NCBI RefSeq assembly: GCF_900090045.1
Contig: NC_041781.1
Location: forward strand, 964,001-1,028,000
Reading direction: 5' to 3'
Length of the DNA stretch: 64,000 nucleotides
Source: Plasmodium malariae
Taxonomy: Eukaryota; Apicomplexa; Aconoidasida; Haemosporida; Plasmodiidae
Shown here: positions 28,827 to 42,549 of the stretch, piece by piece
Numbering within the stretch: the stretch's first letter is position 1
Layout of the letters: each line of letters begins with the position of its first letter
Made by a program: the position numbers and the translations under genes
Notes under the pieces: generated by a model
What the model was told of the DNA's origin: nothing
Databases searched by the model: none
The model's input: only the letters and a program-made list of their open reading frames with translations

Positions 28827-30245
28827 ATGAATGTCGAGAATCTGATAGCCGATTTAAATGAAATAGAAAATGAGCTGAAGGATGAAAACAAAGGTGAGGA
28901 GGAGGAGTTTGTTCCTTTCAACTTCGATGAATGTGAAGAGTTTAAAGGGAAAGCATTATATGATGAAAACTTGAGTTATTATTCTATTTTTAATATAAAA
29001 AAGGAATACAAAAAAATGGCAATCAAGGTAGAGAAAATACAGGTCAATGTAATAAATAATTTAATATTTTTTTTCAAGCTAAACAAGGTTAAGAGTAACC
29101 CGGAAATGGTGGAGACTATAAAGGACTGCCTAAATTTTAGTTTTCAGAATAATAATGATGAAACTATTAAAAAGAGTTCAGAAGAGAAGTCTCTATTTGC
29201 TTACAAACAACATTTATTAAAAAATAAATATTTTTTTTTAAAAATATTACGAAGAATTAAGAACAGAAGTATTTATCCAGATATAAAACAAATTATTAAA
29301 GATGTTACTAGAGATGTCTTTTCATTTAATGGGAATATATATAATGGAAGTATAGGTTTTGAAGGTATATTATTATTATTATATAAATTGTTAAATAAAC
29401 ATTTTAAATGTCCTTTAAGAAATTTCTTGTTAAGTTTTTTCTTATTAAGTATAATGAGTAGAACAAATAACAGTGTTGATATTTTATACATTTTAGAATA
29501 TTTTTACAAAAATAATAATTTCTCTCATATTATTCCAAACTCTTCATTTTTATCTCCATGTGAGGTAACTGTATACAATAATATAATTATTCTAAAAAGT
29601 AATATAAAGTACTTTATTAATATAACAGAGGATTATACTAACTTATCGTACAACTGTCACAACATTATATATATTGATGAAGAATTAATTGCTGATAATT
29701 TTTACCTTGACATTTACAAAGAATTGTTAAAACAGGACAGGTATCACTACCTATTCGGAAGTGGTAACCTATTCGAAGGTAATTACCAGTATGGTAATAA
29801 ACACTTTGTAAACTTAAACTTCTTTGACGTTGACTCAGTTTGTAGGTCTTTGAAGCGGAGCGATTCCACCTCCATTTATAACAATTTGAACGTTCAGAAA
29901 CAGGAAGGTGGAGAAAGTGTGGAAGAGAAAATTCAACAGGATAAAGATGAACAGGAGTTAAAAAAGGATAGGTGCTACAATGCAAATAGCATTGATGTGC
30001 AAGAAGAAAATAGCTCAACTAACAAAAAAAAAATGAATAGAAGCGAAAAAAAAATTAGTGTGTCTTCATCCATTCTTGAAGATATAGGAGTTTCATCTAA
30101 TTCCACCTATGATTACAATGATAATGAAATTGACATAAAAAAAATAAATGAACAAAATAGTGTGTATCAGCATAATAGCAACGATATAAACAAAAGCATA
30201 AAAAACTTCTTTTATCAGTACTTAATTATCGAACTGACTGAATGA
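28827..30245 (+). CDS. Conserved Plasmodium protein of unknown function, 472 residues
   Basis: A single exon. It opens with an acidic segment (MNVENLIADLNEIENELK, then EEEEFVPFNFDECEEF). A helical, folded-looking central region of about 290 residues follows (for example IGFEGILLLLYKLLNKHFKCPLR and VDILYILEYFYKNN). The C-terminal third is hydrophilic and low-complexity (about 345-450, Lys/Glu/Ser/Asn), and it ends FFYQYLIIELTE. The hydrophobic stretches alternate with charged residues and do not make clear membrane helices. No signal peptide is visible and I do not recognise a family. Confidence 0.85.
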   Translation: MNVENLIADLNEIENELKDENKGEEEEFVPFNFDECEEFKGKALYDENLSYYSIFNIKKEYKKMAIKVEKIQVNVINNLIFFFKLNKVKSNPEMVETIKDCLNFSFQNNNDETIKKSSEEKSLFAYKQHLLKNKYFFLKILRRIKNRSIYPDIKQIIKDVTRDVFSFNGNIYNGSIGFEGILLLLYKLLNKHFKCPLRNFLLSFFLLSIMSRTNNSVDILYILEYFYKNNNFSHIIPNSSFLSPCEVTVYNNIIILKSNIKYFINITEDYTNLSYNCHNIIYIDEELIADNFYLDIYKELLKQDRYHYLFGSGNLFEGNYQYGNKHFVNLNFFDVDSVCRSLKRSDSTSIYNNLNVQKQEGGESVEEKIQQDKDEQELKKDRCYNANSIDVQEENSSTNKKKMNRSEKKISVSSSILEDIGVSSNSTYDYNDNEIDIKKINEQNSVYQHNSNDINKSIKNFFYQYLIIELTE

Positions 30246-32393
30246 CATTGTTTGAAGAATATTTTTGTGATGCCTATTTTGTCATAAAAAATATGGATAA
30301 GCCTTAATATGTTAACCAGCGCACATTAGCTAATAGGTCATGCATAGGTATAAATATATATATGTATGTAGACATATCTGTATGTGCATATACGCACGCA
30401 TATGTTTATGTGTATGTTCGCACGCATATGCATATATGTATATAAGAGTATGTTTGCGTAATACCGACGGACCCCCCCTGTCTTACGAGTATTTTTAAAT
30501 GGAATTTGTTTTTTTTTCTGCCCCTTATATAAAATTGTCTTCACATCTTTGTGTAACGATATTACACTGTGCATAAATTTTACCTACCGAACAAATACAG
30601 TTAAACGTAGAACTGTTATATAAAAACATGTATGGTGCTGTGCTGTTTAGTTTAAGCACATATAGGATATATATTTTTTCTTTGAACTGGATACAGTGTT
30701 TTTGCTTGTAAGTGTTGGAACAGTTAGAAATGGAGATGTGTTCTCGTTTCAGCTGCACAAGTGACTCATGACCCGTACATATACTCTCTTGCCATTTTCA
30801 CATCATTAACATTTTATAAGCCTTTTACTTATTCTCACGGTATAATTCATTTTTTGTGTAATTTTTCTTTTATTTTTTGCTGAGTAGTATATCTTATTTC
30901 CGCTCACAAAATGTCAAATTCATTATTTTAATGGAATAAACGCATTCAGATTAGCGGCGTTTCGGCGCACACATAGACACCTGCTTAATATTTTTATGCA
31001 TATAATATATATATGCTTTCACATGTGTGTGTATGAATTTTTGTAAGTATGTTTGTATACACGGAATCATCATATATAATAATAAGCCTATGCCAGTCAA
31101 ATAAGCTTAATATTGCTGTTTTGTAGTAGCACGCGTAATATCCCTAATATTCGCAATTATTAAAACTTATTTTTCGATTTATAATTATCGCTAGTTCAAC
31201 TGGTTAAAAAAAGAAAAAATGGAAAGAACAGTAATATCACGTATTAAACCTTTTTTCATTCATTGATTCAACGTTTTAGGAAATATAAAAGTTCTCTTTT
31301 GTTTTTGAGAATAGTTTGGGGGTAAATTTTAATGACTGCATTTTTAAACTCATATGTGTGTGCGAACAAAATAGCCTTCTAATGCTCACAAGAATGATTT
31401 TTTTGTTTTAAAATATATGCATTACGTATATACATATGTGTGTACGGGTGTATTCGTGTAATTTATTTCATGATGCTATTAAGCTTTACATACAAGGTAT
31501 GCATCTGTACAAATTGTTATGTGTACTTTTTAAATTTTAAAGTGAGGTAGTCCACCTAAAAAATGGTGAGCAATAATTTTTTCCGTATTTTTCTTATTAT
31601 ATTTAAGGTATATATTTATCTTTCTCTTTTTTTCTTCCTATATTCATTTTTTTTTTTCTTCTTATCTTCTTATATTTTTTATTTCCTATATTCTCGCCTT
31701 CTTTTCATTTTTTCTTTTCACGTTTTAGGATACAGTATTTGATGTGCAACTTGATAATTTTTTATTTTTATTTTACATTTTAGTCTCTTTTAATGAGAAA
31801 TAAAAAATAAGAAAAGTAACAAGAAGTGGAAAATAAACGATACGACAAATGGTAAATTATGTTTAAGAAATTTTATATAATTATGCGTAATTATTAAGGG
31901 TGTGCTTACTAATATAAACCAGCTATATATATATATATTATATATATGTGTATAAATAAATTGCAATTATATTAAAATTGGTATAATGAAAAATCGTTCC
32001 AATGAAATATTGTTTTTCGTGCTAATTATGAGCGAATAGAATAATGTCCCTACTGAAACTTTGGTCGTAATTCTCTTAATAGTTTTGCGCACATATCCAA
32101 GTTTTAAATTATGCCAAAAAAAAAAAAAAAAATAAGTAATGCATATTTTATTTTGCTTATGGGGCATATATACAAACATGTATATATATATATATATATA
32201 TATAAATGTACTACGTATATAAATATAAATGTATATATATATAAATGTACTACGTATATAAATATAAATGTATTATATATAAATGTATATATATATAAAT
32301 GTATATATATATAAATGTATATATGTGTGTTCAGAAATAAAAAAAAAAAATAAAATAATAAACAAAACGTTGCTCATCTGAAATACAATAACG

Positions 32394-32430
<37 letters not shown>

Positions 32431-32683
32431 AACACGTGTAAGAAAAATGAGAAAACATGAAAACGTAAAAACGTATGAAAAACATAAATCATAATAAAAC
32501 AAAATAAAGCAAAATAAAGAAAAATAAAGCGAAATAAAGTGAAATAAAGCGAAATAAAGCGAAATAAAGTGTAATAAAAGAAAATACATAAAGTTCAGTA
32601 ATATTAAGAACAAAATAAGTTTTGTATAAGAAAAACATGCTTGTGAAATATGCCTTAAAAAAAATATACATTTGTACATGAAC

Positions 32684-32715
<32 letters not shown>

Positions 32716-32906
32716 TGTGTACATATTAATGTATGAAGTATAATACTTTTTCAGTTAGCATTCTTAAATATACTGTTTAATATATAAACTTTTTCTTCTT
32801 TTTAAAAGAAAGTTTTTGAATTTTTAACCTTATTCATTTTAAATAAGAACAAAGGAATTTTTTTTTTTTTTTTAACGTATTTGTATATGCAAAAAGCAAA
32901 TTAAAA
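30246..32906. other. Intergenic region upstream of BiP
   Basis: A long non-coding stretch with AT microsatellites (about 30350-30450 and 32180-32330), an A tract of about 30 at 32395-32428, and a degenerate AAATAAAGCG repeat at about 32500-32590. The right part should hold the BiP promoter and 5' UTR. No convincing gene. One short open frame at 31563 encodes a hydrophobic start (MVSNNFFRIFLIIF), but it runs into T-rich sequence and I do not support it. Confidence 0.5.
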
Positions 32907-35463
32907 ATGGTGAATACGAGGTCATATATAATATTCCTGATTGTTTCATTATTAAAATTAACGAGAGCCATAGACTCTAAAAGTACGTAATAATAATACA
33001 TGTGTGTATTATATATACATATAATTTGAACATGTACATAGCATATATATGTACTTAATGTGTACTTATACATGATATATATATATATATATAATATACC
33101 CACATATGTGTTATCCCCATGCACGCATATATGAGTATACTTAAACGTATGCATAGACCTCCTTTTTGCACACTTAGCATTGGGACCAAAGTGCGCATGA
33201 TTTCTATACGGAAAGGATTATTTTATTGAGAAATGAGAAAAGCAATAATGAAATGAATGAAAGTTCGCACATTTATTTTTAGAAAATATTATATTTAATG
33301 TTATTGTGTTTACATTTATGAATAATGGAAAGATTTATCCTATTTTTTTTTTTGCGTTTTGAATTTGTTAATGCGTTTCACATGTCTGTTAACGAATGTG
33401 TGCATGTACACATGTGTTTGTATACACTCCCATTGTAAATATGCGTCTGTATATATGTAAGTACTGGTATATGGTTTTATACGTGTACGTATTTATACAT
33501 TTGTCCATGTATGCATATGCATAGTATACGCCCAGAGCCGCATTATCACACACACCTTTGTACATATTTTTCCTCCGCAGTTGAAGGTCCGGTTATAGGA
33601 ATTGATCTGGGAACGACTTATAGCTGTGTTGGTGTGTTCAAAAATGGAAGAGTGGAAATATTGAATAACGAGTTAGGTAATCGTATTACTCCATCCTATG
33701 TATCTTTTGTTGATGGGGAAAGAAAAGTTGGTGAAGCAGCCAAGTTAGAAGCTACTTTACACCCAACACAGACTGTGTTTGATGTAAAGAGATTAATAGG
33801 TAGGAAATTTGATGATCAAGAAGTAGTAAAGGATAGAACATTATTACCTTATGACATAGTGAACAATGAAGGAAAACCAAATATTAGAGTACAAATAAAG
33901 GACAAAAGTACTACATTTGCACCTGAACAAATTAGTGCTATGGTATTAGAAAAGATGAAAGAAATAGCTCAATCCTTTTTAGGAAAACCAGTTAAAAATG
34001 CAGTAGTTACAGTACCAGCATATTTTAATGATGCTCAAAGACAAGCTACAAAAGACGCAGGAACAATTGCTGGTTTAAATATTGTACGTATTATTAATGA
34101 ACCAACTGCTGCTGCTTTAGCATATGGTTTAGATAAGAAGGAAGAAACTAGTATATTAGTATACGACTTAGGTGGAGGAACATTTGATGTATCAATTCTT
34201 GTTATTGATAATGGTGTTTTCGAAGTATATGCAACAGCAGGTAATACACATTTAGGTGGAGAAGATTTCGATCAAAGGGTAATGGATTATTTTATAAAAA
34301 TATTTAAAAAAAAGAATAATGTAGATCTAAGAACTGATAAGAGAGCTATTCAAAAATTAAGAAAAGAAGTAGAAATAGCAAAAAGAAATTTATCTGTTGT
34401 TCATTCAACTCAAATTGAAATAGAAGATATTATAGAGGGTCATAATTTTTCAGAAACATTAACAAGAGCAAAATTTGAAGAGTTAAATGATGACTTATTT
34501 AGAGAAACTTTAGAACCAGTTAAAAAAGTATTAGATGATGCAAAATATGAAAAAAGTAAAATTGACGAAATAGTCTTAGTAGGTGGTTCAACACGTATAC
34601 CTAAAATTCAACAAATAATTAAAGATTTTTTTAATGGTAAAGAACCAAATAGAGGAATTAATCCAGATGAAGCTGTAGCTTATGGTGCTGCTATCCAAGC
34701 AGGTATTATTTTAGGAGAAGAATTACAAGATGTAGTTTTATTAGATGTAACTCCATTGACTTTAGGTATTGAAACTGTTGGTGGGATTATGACTCAACTT
34801 ATTAAAAGAAATACAGTTATACCAACAAAAAAATCACAAACATTTTCTACTTATCAAGATAACCAACCAGCTGTCTTAATTCAAGTTTTTGAAGGAGAAC
34901 GAGCATTAACAAAAGATAATCATTTATTAGGAAAATTTGAATTATCTGGTATTCCACCTGCACAAAGAGGTGTACCAAAAATTGAAGTCACATTTACTGT
35001 TGATAAGAATGGTATATTACATGTTGAAGCAGAAGACAAAGGAACTGGTAAGTCTAAAGGAATTACTATTACCAATGATAAAGGTAGATTATCAAAGGAA
35101 CAGATAGAAAAGATGATTAACGACGCTGAAAAGTTTGCTGACGAGGATAAAAATTTAAGAGAAAAAGTGGAGTCAAAAAATAATTTAGACAATTATCTAC
35201 AAAGTATGAAAGCAACAGTTGAAGATAAAGATAAATTAGCAGACAAAATTGAAAAGGAAGATAAAACTACTATACTTAATGCTGTAAAAGATGCTGAAAA
35301 TTGGCTAAGTAACAATTCAAATGCTGATGCAGAAGCCTTGAAGCAAAAGCTGAAGGATGTGGAGGCAGTCTGCCAGCCAATTATTGTCAAGTTGTACGGT
35401 CAGCCCGGTGCTTCTTCCCCTCCTCCAAGTGCAGACGAAGATGTGGACAGTGATGAGTTGTAG
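32907..35463 (+). CDS. BiP: ER HSP70 chaperone BiP/GRP78
   Basis: Two exons: 32907-32982 and 33581-35463, split after one base of an Ile codon, giving 652 residues, the length I recall for P. falciparum BiP. Exon 1 encodes the signal peptide ([21 protein letters not shown]). Exon 2 begins [20 protein letters not shown], the HSP70 phosphate-1 motif. Phosphate-2 ([14 protein letters not shown]), the adenosine motif ([14 protein letters not shown]) and the substrate-binding domain follow. It ends DEDVDSDEL, the SDEL ER-retrieval signal used by Plasmodium. BiP imports and folds secretory proteins. The 598-bp intron separates the signal peptide from the ATPase domain. It carries spurious in-frame ATGs (for example at 33511), so a start placed there would be wrong. 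Confidence 0.98.
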
Positions 35464-37276
35464 TTTACTCACGTAAGAGGATTCACAAGATTAGGGACAT
35501 TTATGCGTACATGTATATATGTATATGTATATTCATATGCACGTATATGTACATGTTCGAATACGTGCCATTTTTTTTTTTTTATCATTCTGCACGAATA
35601 AATTATTTAAAAAAAGTGTAATCATTTTAAATAAGTTTGTATGTGCTATAAATGTTTATTTCGCGTTGTTGTGCAGCTGAGTCTTCACATGTTGTTTCTT
35701 GAACATATATATATATATATATGTACACATGCGCATATTTACACACATACACGTATATAGCATATATATATTTATATATACATATACTGCCCCTTTTAAG
35801 TGCACTTCTACGTACCATTGTGCATGTATCAGTTCATTCCGTCTTTCTCCACATAAATTAATCTCACATGGGTGTGTTCACATATATTTATTCATGCATT
35901 CATTTATACGTTTATTTATACTTATATTTAAATTTATTTTATTTTATTTAAATTTCTCTTTTTATATTTATATCATATTATATCGTATATATATTGTATT
36001 GTAATGCATTGTGTTATATTATTTTTATTATTTTTATTATTTTTATTATTTTTATTATTATTATTATTATTATTTTTATTATTGTTATTATTATTATTTT
36101 TTTTTTTTTTTTTTTTTGATTTATCGGGAGATTTTCTACTAAAATTTGATGAATATTTCAAAAAAAAAAAAAAAAAAAAGGAATAATGTGCATACCAAAA
36201 AATTAATTATTTTCAGTGCTGCATTGTCGTTGTGATGGAAGTACAAAAGAGAAAATAGATAGAATAGTTAATATATATATGTATGTGTATACGCATATTG
36301 ACATATGTAGTTCACGTTTACGATTTTTATAGTAATATATTATTACCCCTTAGAGAAAGCCAAATATGTATATAAACTTAAAATTAAGACAAACTAATCT
36401 TTAAAAAAATATGTTAATAAACTGAAAAATATATGAACGGATTTTTCTCATGTACCAAAGTTGTAACACACACTACTATAATATCATCCGTCAAGAGTGT
36501 AGTATGTTTTATAATTGCTACATGTTTTATATTATGACAAGCTGGGAAGAAGTGGAATTAATGGTATTTCACATAAAAGAAATGTTCTGTTTTATTTTAT
36601 TTTTGCATATTAGACAGCTTTTTACTCTGCAATATTTGGAATAATAAGATCTTACTGAAAACAGTCTATCTGAATGAAAGAAAAACGAACAAAACGTGTT
36701 GGAGGACTTGTGTACATATTTACGTTGTAGCCATATATTTTATGTTGTCATCATTAGGGAAGCATACGCATGAAGAAAATCGCTTTAATAAGCAGCAGCC
36801 AGTTTACATACATACAAACATGTAAGCGCACGCACACATATATGTGCATATGTTTGGGTATATATATGTATGCTGTGTATGTATTGCGACTGCGGTGCAT
36901 ACTAACTCACCCTTGTGTATATACCTTCCTTTTGTTATTTTAATTTTTTTTTTTTGTTTTAAACTCACCATTTCTAAAAAGTAAATTTATATTTTTATAA
37001 CATACACTATTTTTTTTAAAAGAATCGCATTATTCTTTATATATCTATATACATATATATGTACATTTATGTATGTATATATATATATATATATGTGTAT
37101 GTATATTATATACATTTCTTTTTTTACATTTCGGTCCTTCAATTAATTGAGACATCGCATAAAAAAGACAATATAAAACAACTTTTACATTAATATGTTC
37201 TCGCAATTGGCAAAAATAATTGTACAAAAATTGAAGAATAACAAGTTATATCCAATAACAGATATATTTCACCCTT

Positions 37277-37320
<44 letters not shown>

Positions 37321-37800
37321 GTATGTATATATCTGTGTTTTCATTAAAAATGGGAAGAAATAAAAAATTTTGTATAATGTTTATCTTTTTAGTTCGAAGT
37401 GTTTTTTATTAAAAAAAAAAAAAAAAAAAAAGAAAAAAAAGAAAAAAAAAAAAAAAGAAAAAAAAAGAGAGAGAAATAGAAAAGGAAATGGAAAAAACTA
37501 AAAAATAAAATAAATACATTACAATACAATAATTTTATTCTTTTTTTTATAAAAATTCTACTAAAATAAAAACAAGTTATACGTAAAAAAAAAAGAAAAC
37601 ATAAGTGTGTAACCGTGAATGTAGGAGGAACTATGAATAAATATGTATGTATATTTAGCATATATGCCTTCCCTACCAGCTTGACAAATGCTTAGATAAG
37701 CTACATAGGAGCCTTTAATAATAGCCTTCGGCATCATCTTTTGTATGTACTTTATTATGCATATTTTCACTTCAAAAATTGGGTTACACGTACATACATA

Positions 37801-37833
<33 letters not shown>

Positions 37834-38107
37834 AAATAATTACATATGCATGGGTATATGCTTAGGCTTCTTAAAAAGAGCATATTGTACTGTCGAATTT
37901 TTACAACTTAAATAAGAATTGAGGTACATGGAGTATCACATTTTTATTTCGCTCTGCTTCGCTCAGGTCTTCTCCATTCTGCTTGATTTTATATTCTTAT
38001 TTTTTTTTTTTTCCTTCTTATTCATATACGAAACTTACGCATGAGACGTGAAAATTTTCAGAAAAGTAAAAAGAAACATGCTAACTCGTAAACATATAAA
38101 AATAGGG
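35464..38107. other. Convergent intergenic region between BiP and GAP50
   Basis: About 2.6 kb containing both 3' UTRs. Simple repeats dominate: TA microsatellites (about 35705-35720, 37075-37095, 37280-37318, 37805-37825), a TTATTTTTATT run at about 36020-36118, A tracts at 36160-36179 and about 37410-37460. No gene was recognised. Confidence 0.6.
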
Positions 38108-39295
38108 TTATTTCATACTTTTTGATAAAAAAGACGATACACCCATAAAAACAATTACTGAACCAATGAGTATACCAATCGTTCCAACAATTCTGACAAA
38201 TGTGTCTTTATTTCCCATAGGTCCACTAGCAGGAACATCAGTTAGCTGTACCTTTGGCAAGGATGCAAAATATTGTAAGGAGTTAACCTTATCCAAAGTT
38301 TTTTTTTTTTTTATATCGACTTTATGCGTATAAATAACGTCTCCTGTTTTGCTACTTACAAATTTAGTAAGAATACCATTATATGTTAATTCATGTATAC
38401 AAAAACCTATATCACTACTAAAAAAAAGAGACTTGGAAGATTTTAAGGCAGATTTACCATTAGAAATAGCACCAGATCCACATGTTATATGAGCCATACT
38501 ATTGTCTTCAATAACCTCCATATTATTATCATGTCCAGCTATATATAAGTCTACTTGTGCATCTTTTAATAAGGGTAATAAATAATATGCTAAATAAGAA
38601 TTTCCTCTTGATAAACCTGATGAATATATAGGTTGATCTCCTACCACAATTATAAAATCAGCTATTTTTTTGGCAACATTTAATTGTAATTTTAAATCTT
38701 CCCATGCTTTTTCATGAATATTTCTATATGGAAAATTTCCTGATAATATCCATGTATCAATAAATAGAAAAGCAGCGGCCATGTCTTTATGACCAGTTTT
38801 AACAATAGATGGTCCACTTGAAACAGTAAAATGCGTAAAATAATGATACCAATAATTCGGCATTATCCATTTAGGATAATCTGTTTTATCTTCTTCTCTT
38901 TCAATAGTTGTTTCTCCTTCTTTTTGTACATAAATTCCTTGACCTTTTAATACTTGTGCATTATAATTACCTGCCCAATCTCGGGTCCCTAAAACTGTGA
39001 AAAATGGCATATACATATCTCCTTTTTCTTCTGCATATACATCTTCATATAAACTTTTCCATGCTGGATCATTCATTCCTCTTACTCCGTCCAAGAAATT
39101 AGACCCTGGACTTACAATAAATGTTACTCTTTCATTTTTTATATATTGTTTCAAATATTTCGCATTTAATAGTTGAGATTTTGATTCTTTTCCCCAATCC
39201 CCCAAGGATGCAAATCGCAGCTGACATTTTACTGTATAACTGCTTATAAAAAACAAGACAAAAAAAACATTGAACACTGTTTTACAAAAATTCAT
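38108..39295 (-). CDS. GAP50: Glideosome-associated protein 50 (secreted acid phosphatase-like)
   Basis: A 395-residue single-exon protein with an N-terminal signal peptide (about 1-24), a purple-acid-phosphatase-like domain and one C-terminal membrane helix (about 367-390, VRIVGTIGILIGSVIVFMG) with a very short tail. GAP50 anchors the myosin A motor complex (with GAP45 and MTIP) in the inner membrane complex for gliding and invasion. Phosphatase landmarks are present but altered: ASLGDWG is kept, the usual GDNF reads GSNF, the GHYPVYS-type motif reads VGDQPIYSSG and the GHDH motif reads AGHDNN. This fits a structural protein with weak or no catalysis. It sits convergent to BiP. Confidence 0.97.
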   Translation of the reverse strand: MNFCKTVFNVFFVLFFISSYTVKCQLRFASLGDWGKESKSQLLNAKYLKQYIKNERVTFIVSPGSNFLDGVRGMNDPAWKSLYEDVYAEEKGDMYMPFFTVLGTRDWAGNYNAQVLKGQGIYVQKEGETTIEREEDKTDYPKWIMPNYWYHYFTHFTVSSGPSIVKTGHKDMAAAFLFIDTWILSGNFPYRNIHEKAWEDLKLQLNVAKKIADFIIVVGDQPIYSSGLSRGNSYLAYYLLPLLKDAQVDLYIAGHDNNMEVIEDNSMAHITCGSGAISNGKSALKSSKSLFFSSDIGFCIHELTYNGILTKFVSSKTGDVIYTHKVDIKKKKTLDKVNSLQYFASLPKVQLTDVPASGPMGNKDTFVRIVGTIGILIGSVIVFMGVSSFLSKSMK

Positions 39296-42200
39296 ATTTA
39301 AGTAACTTTAAAATTGAAGCGGGTGTACGGGGAGAAGGTGAACAGGTAGGTGAGAACTATATAGGATAAAAAAAAAAAAAAAGAAAAAAAAAAAAGAAAT
39401 ACACATTCGTACGTACGCACATATAAATATATATATATATATGTATATCTATGCATATATATACTTACACATGCATTCATACATATATTTGTACGTATAT
39501 TTATATCTACACATGTATGTGCACGCGCAGCTATATTACACGTAACGAATATTTCTCACTGATAAAATCATAGGGCGAAATAATTTACCGCAAATTAATG
39601 TAACACAACATGATATGCCACAAAATTATGTACTACAAAGCTATATACTTCAAAGTGATATACTACAAAATAATATATCACAAAATAATATATCACAGAA
39701 TAATAAATCATTCAAAACCAAAAAAAAAAAAAAAAATCGCAAAATGGTATACTATAAAAATAAAAAAAAAATTTTACACGTGTAAGAAATAACAAAAATG
39801 CAAGAAATGTGTGAAATTAATACAAAAATATTGAAATATAAAAGAAGATTTCTTTTTTTTTTTTTTTTATTTTGTGAACATGCGTACATTTATATACAAA
39901 TATACATATATACATATAATATATATATATATATACACGTTAATAACCTAATTATTTGTACACATGGAACAATAAAAATACCCTTTAACACTATTTTTTA
40001 GGAATTCTTAAAAAAATAAATACTTGCATAAGCGTATATTTATTGTACACACAAAATAGGAAGAAAAGAAAAATGAAAAAAGAAAAATGAAAAAAGAAAA
40101 ATGAAAAATGAAAAATGAAGAAAGGAAAAAGAAAAAAGAAAAAAGAAAAAAAAAATTTTTAAATAAATGTGGGAAAAATTAATATGTACACTATGGGTAA
40201 ATAATTAATTCATTTTTTATAACACAACATTTTTGACACTATCTTATTACACTGCTTTGTGGCATTATTTTTTTACACTACTTTTCAACGCTGCATTTTA
40301 ACGCTTCTTTTTAACACTAGTCCGTAACACTATTTTGTAAAACTACTTTTTAACTACCTTTTACAAAACTAATTACCACTATTTTTTTTTTGTACACTTT
40401 GATGTTTTTATATACACTTGTGTATTATATACGCACATTGTTGGAATACACAAATACATATTGTACGTGTTACACAAGTTGTACGTATACATATATATAT
40501 GTGATTACACCTTTTATGTTAATATTAAAATTTTCCAAGCTTATATATTTTTCAATATAATTTTATTTTTTTTAATAATTTCTTTCACACACAAAAGTGC
40601 CCCAGACGCACAATTATTTTTCTACCTCATTTACGCGAATGTATACACATACATATATATACACATGCATATATTTACAGATACAAATTTACGTAGTTTA
40701 TTATAAGAAATAATAGCTGAGGTGGAAATGTGGGTAGGAATATGATTTATTTGTAACAATTTCATCATTAAAGTTTACAATTACACAGATGTTGGGAATT
40801 CATAGAAAACGTAAAAAGTAAAAAAAGTAAAATAATAATATAAAAGGAATCTAATACAAATTTTAATTGTTTTGTTCATGTTGCCTTGCTTATTCACTCC
40901 CTTCTGTATTTCTTTGTAAATTTTTCTTTTTTCCTATATTTTAGTGTGTTTCAATTTTTTCTACAAAAATATACTAAGTGTATAATAACTGAAAAAATGA
41001 AAAGAAAACAAATTTACGCGTTATAGGCAATAATAGTGCACTACCAATGAACACGTTAAAACTTGTTACAATAAAATATACCGACAGAAATGAAAAGAAG
41101 TAAAATGAAAAAATTCTCAAATATTTAAGTATACGTTAAATATATATATGTTCATATGTTATATATATAATATATATATTAGCTTCAACTTGAGGAGGTC
41201 TTATAATTTAACCGTTTTTGAACAGATAGACAAAAAGAAGCATATATTGGTTTATATTTTATTTTATTTTTTTTTTAAATATTTTAAGTTCACGTTCAGG
41301 TAAAAGAAGCAAAAATTTGGAAATATATTTTTTTCGCACATATACATAATATACAATAAATGTATGCATAATATACGTTTTGATATATTTACGTCTGCAT
41401 AGGTTTTCAAGCGTTCTTAAAAATGTACATGTAGCTTTTTGCATAAATGCACATCCTTACCGAGACTAAAGGTTTTACATTTTTCTTTTCTTTTTCATCT
41501 TTTCATGCCATTTGCATGTTAAGCAAAGAAAAAAAAAAAAAAAAAAAAAAAAAGCAGTTATTTTTATTTTTATATTCAACAATGCAATTACACTTAAACA
41601 CTTTTGCAGTGCGAACAAATTTGCTCAGTGAAGAATATATATATATATATATATATATTTATTTATTTATTTATTTATTTTTATTTCCCTAATCTCTTAG
41701 TAATAACATAATATTAGCTGTGTTTCTACGTGGTTTCACGTTCTGCAAATATAATAATAATCGTACAAATATTGCCATTTTTATCATATTTTTTTTTTAT
41801 TTTTGTCTTATTTTTACTTTGTTTTTATTTTGTTTTATTTTGTTTTTAAATATTCCAATAATAAAAACGTTTTTAGCAAAAATCAGGTACAAATATCAAT
41901 AAGACATAAACTTCTAAAGGACATACACATTGGAAACTTAAAACCCCTCTCTTTTATGTTAGCAAAATTTAAACTACTTAATTTTTTTTATTATTATTTA
42001 GTTGAAAAGTGCAGAGACTGATTTCTTCATATCGCATATTATTTAAAAATTCAAATGACTGTGTCATATGACTTAGTACATATAGAAAAAAGATTTTTTT
42101 TTTTTTTATTTCTTTGTACAACTTTAGTGAAAGAATTATGAATACCCTATTTGATGCTTAAGTACACATGCAGCAACTATAGGAGAATAATTTACACTAA

Positions 42201-42509
42201 TAATAGATATTGCTGTTACTAATTCGTAAAAAAAAAATAAAAAAATAAAAAAATAAAATAATACAATTCTCTGTAGCTGTAATATATATCTCTATGTGCA
42301 CTTAAAATATAAAATGCATATGCATGTATACAAATATGCATAAATATATATATATTATGAAGCACTGCTATATATTTATATGTTGGACTAAAGAAAAAAT
42401 AATGTCGATAATTTAAACAGTATTACAACTTTTTAAAAGGTGTACTTTTTTCTTTTTTTAAATAACAACTTTTAAAAAATTAATTTATACAGTGTTATAA
42501 AGATTATAG

Positions 42510-42549
<40 letters not shown>

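Noticed and set aside
33511..33580. Start codon of BiP at 33511 in the continuous frame
   Set aside because: The residues before IEGPVIG are intronic (low similarity, ends in TCCTCCGCAG acceptor), and exon 1 at 32907 supplies a proper signal peptide and the expected 652 residues.
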